Source of the DNA: Candidatus Fermentibacterota bacterium
GTDB taxonomy: Bacteria; Fermentibacterota; Fermentibacteria; Fermentibacterales; JCC-6
Reading direction: 5' to 3'
DNA length: 16,373 nucleotides
NCBI GenBank assembly: GCA_030607835.1
Contig: JAUWJE010000009.1
Location: 1 to 16,373 of the forward strand
How positions within the stretch are numbered: position 1 is the stretch's first letter; every line of letters starts with the position of its first letter. Position numbers and translations under genes: made by a program. The notes under the pieces were generated by a model. The model was not told where the DNA came from. It did no database searches and saw only the letters and a list, made by a program, of their open reading frames with translations. Below, one piece after another: positions 15,188-16,373 of the stretch.

Positions 15188-16373
15188 TTATCGAGCCGTT
15201 TCAGAAGCTCGTGTCTCGCGAATGTCGGTAACCTTTATCTGCCCTGGATACTCCATGTCACTTTCGATTTTCCTGGCTACCATCCGCGCGAGTTCAGCGG
15301 CTGAATCATCATCAATCTGTTCAGGCTTAACCGCAATTCTCAGTTCTCTTCCCGCTTGAATAGCATAGGATTTCCTGACTCCATCGAATGAATCGGCGAT
15401 TGATTCAAGCTTATGAAGTCTTCTAACGTACAACTCCAGTGTTTCCCTCCTGGCTCCGGGTCGGGCTGAGCTGACCGCATCAGCAGCCTGGATCAGAATC
15501 GCATACAGAGAATTACACTCTATTTCCTCATGATGAGCACCAATCGCATTACAAACAACATCTGACTCCTCATAACGCTGAGCCAGCTCCATTCCTACAG
15601 CGGCATGTGAACCTTCAATGTCCTGATCGGTCGCTTTGCCAATATCATGAAGAAGACCGATACGCCTTGCTATAACCGGATCCAGCTTGAGTTCTGACGC
15701 AAGAAGTCCACAGATATTAGCTGTTTCCAGTGAATGCTGATACATATTCTGGCCGTAACTGGTTCTATATCGTAATCTTCCCAGATGCCTGATCAGCTGT
15801 TGATGAAGACCTGAAACATTTGCGTCAAGCGCAAGTTGATTCCCCAGTTTTCTGATCTTTTTCTCCATCTCCGAGGTCACTTTGGATACGACTGATTCAA
15901 TTCTCCCGGGATGTATTCTGCCATCTTCCAGAAGCTTCTCCAGTGCCTGTCTTGCTATTTCTCTTCTTACAGGATCAAAACAGGAAATAACTACCGCTTC
16001 CGGAGTATCATCAATGATAACATCCACGTTCGTCGCAGCCTCAAAAGCTCTGATATTTCTGCCTTCCCTTCCGATAATCCGACCTTTCATGTCATCACTC
16101 GGCAGGTTCACAACTGAAACACAGTTTTCAACAACATAATCCGCTGCGCATCTCTGTATTGTCGTAGACAGTATCCTCAATGCTTCTTCTTCCGCCTTGT
16201 TCTCGGCGGCTTCCAGTATCTTACGCGTAAGGCCTCCGGCTTCATGATGAAGCTCTTCCTCAAGATTGGAAAGCATGAGCTTCCGGGCTTCTCCCTTGGA
16301 AAGACTTGCAATCTTCTCCAGCAGTTTGTTCTGCTCTTCCATAAGCTTATTCACTCTATGGTGCTTGGCATTG
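15188..16373 (-). CDS. rny: Ribonuclease Y, C-terminal 394 residues, cut by right edge
   Basis: RNase Y is a membrane-anchored endonuclease that initiates mRNA decay. The frame is open to the right edge, where NAKHHRVNKLMEEQ continues the expected coiled coil; a GTG at 16354 is internal rather than the start. In the visible part the coiled coil covers about 1-75. The KH domain follows (about 83-150, with the GREG loop at 101-104). The HD domain has His213, then LHDIGKA (241-247) with the catalytic His242-Asp243, and AHHEE further on. The C-terminal YPGQIKVTDIRETRA block is diagnostic. About 120 residues, including the N-terminal membrane helix, lie outside the window. It is the first visible gene of the operon. 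Confidence 0.96.
   Translation of the reverse strand, partial: NAKHHRVNKLMEEQNKLLEKIASLSKGEARKLMLSNLEEELHHEAGGLTRKILEAAENKAEEEALRILSTTIQRCAADYVVENCVSVVNLPSDDMKGRIIGREGRNIRAFEAATNVDVIIDDTPEAVVISCFDPVRREIARQALEKLLEDGRIHPGRIESVVSKVTSEMEKKIRKLGNQLALDANVSGLHQQLIRHLGRLRYRTSYGQNMYQHSLETANICGLLASELKLDPVIARRIGLLHDIGKATDQDIEGSHAAVGMELAQRYEESDVVCNAIGAHHEEIECNSLYAILIQAADAVSSARPGARRETLELYVRRLHKLESIADSFDGVRKSYAIQAGRELRIAVKPEQIDDDSAAELARMVARKIESDMEYPGQIKVTDIRETRASETAR

Noticed and set aside
16352..16354. GTG at 16354 as the start of RNase Y
   Set aside because: The frame stays open to the window edge with coiled-coil-like residues, and RNase Y needs a longer N-terminus with a membrane helix.

Overview
The window looks like chromosomal housekeeping DNA from a Gram-negative bacterium. 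Evidence for an outer membrane is a secreted beta-barrel protein of the DUF5916 type. RNase Y, an SMC condensin and the non-mevalonate isoprenoid pathway fit a member of the Fibrobacterota/Chlorobiota/Bacteroidota side of the tree or a related candidate phylum. That placement is inference from gene content only. I see no phage, transposon, CRISPR, tRNA or rRNA sequence.

Layout. Positions 1-995 hold two minus-strand genes joined by an ATGA overlap: a secreted protein of unknown function (405-995) and the first 136 codons of a metallo-beta-lactamase-fold hydrolase that runs off the left edge. A divergent control region of about 200 bp (996-1193) follows, with three 10-bp repeats and a likely promoter. 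The only plus-strand gene (1194-3395) encodes an exported DUF5916 outer-membrane protein with an N-terminal CBM9-like domain. It converges on a long minus-strand operon across a 111-bp gap (3396-3506).

The operon fills 3507-16373 and reads right to left: rny (RNase Y, 5' end outside the window), ymdB-type phosphodiesterase, ispA-type prenyl synthase, dxs, nadK, recN, a pgsA-type CDP-alcohol phosphotransferase, smc, ftsY, and a lone ABC ATPase. Every junction is between a 20-nt overlap and a 15-nt gap, so the ten genes are probably co-transcribed and translationally coupled. It merges gene pairs known from elsewhere (rny-ymdB, ispA-dxs...recN, smc-ftsY) into one unit covering RNA decay, isoprenoid precursors, NADP supply, DNA repair, phospholipid synthesis, chromosome condensation and membrane protein targeting. 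Its promoter lies beyond the right edge.

The most notable points are small ones. The pgsA-type gene has no ATG, GTG or TTG that could give a full-length protein and appears to start at ATC in a TAATC junction. The three genes after it all start with TTG. FtsY has His where the guanine-specifying Asp of the TKLD motif is expected. I found no convincing new defence, mobile or biosynthetic system.
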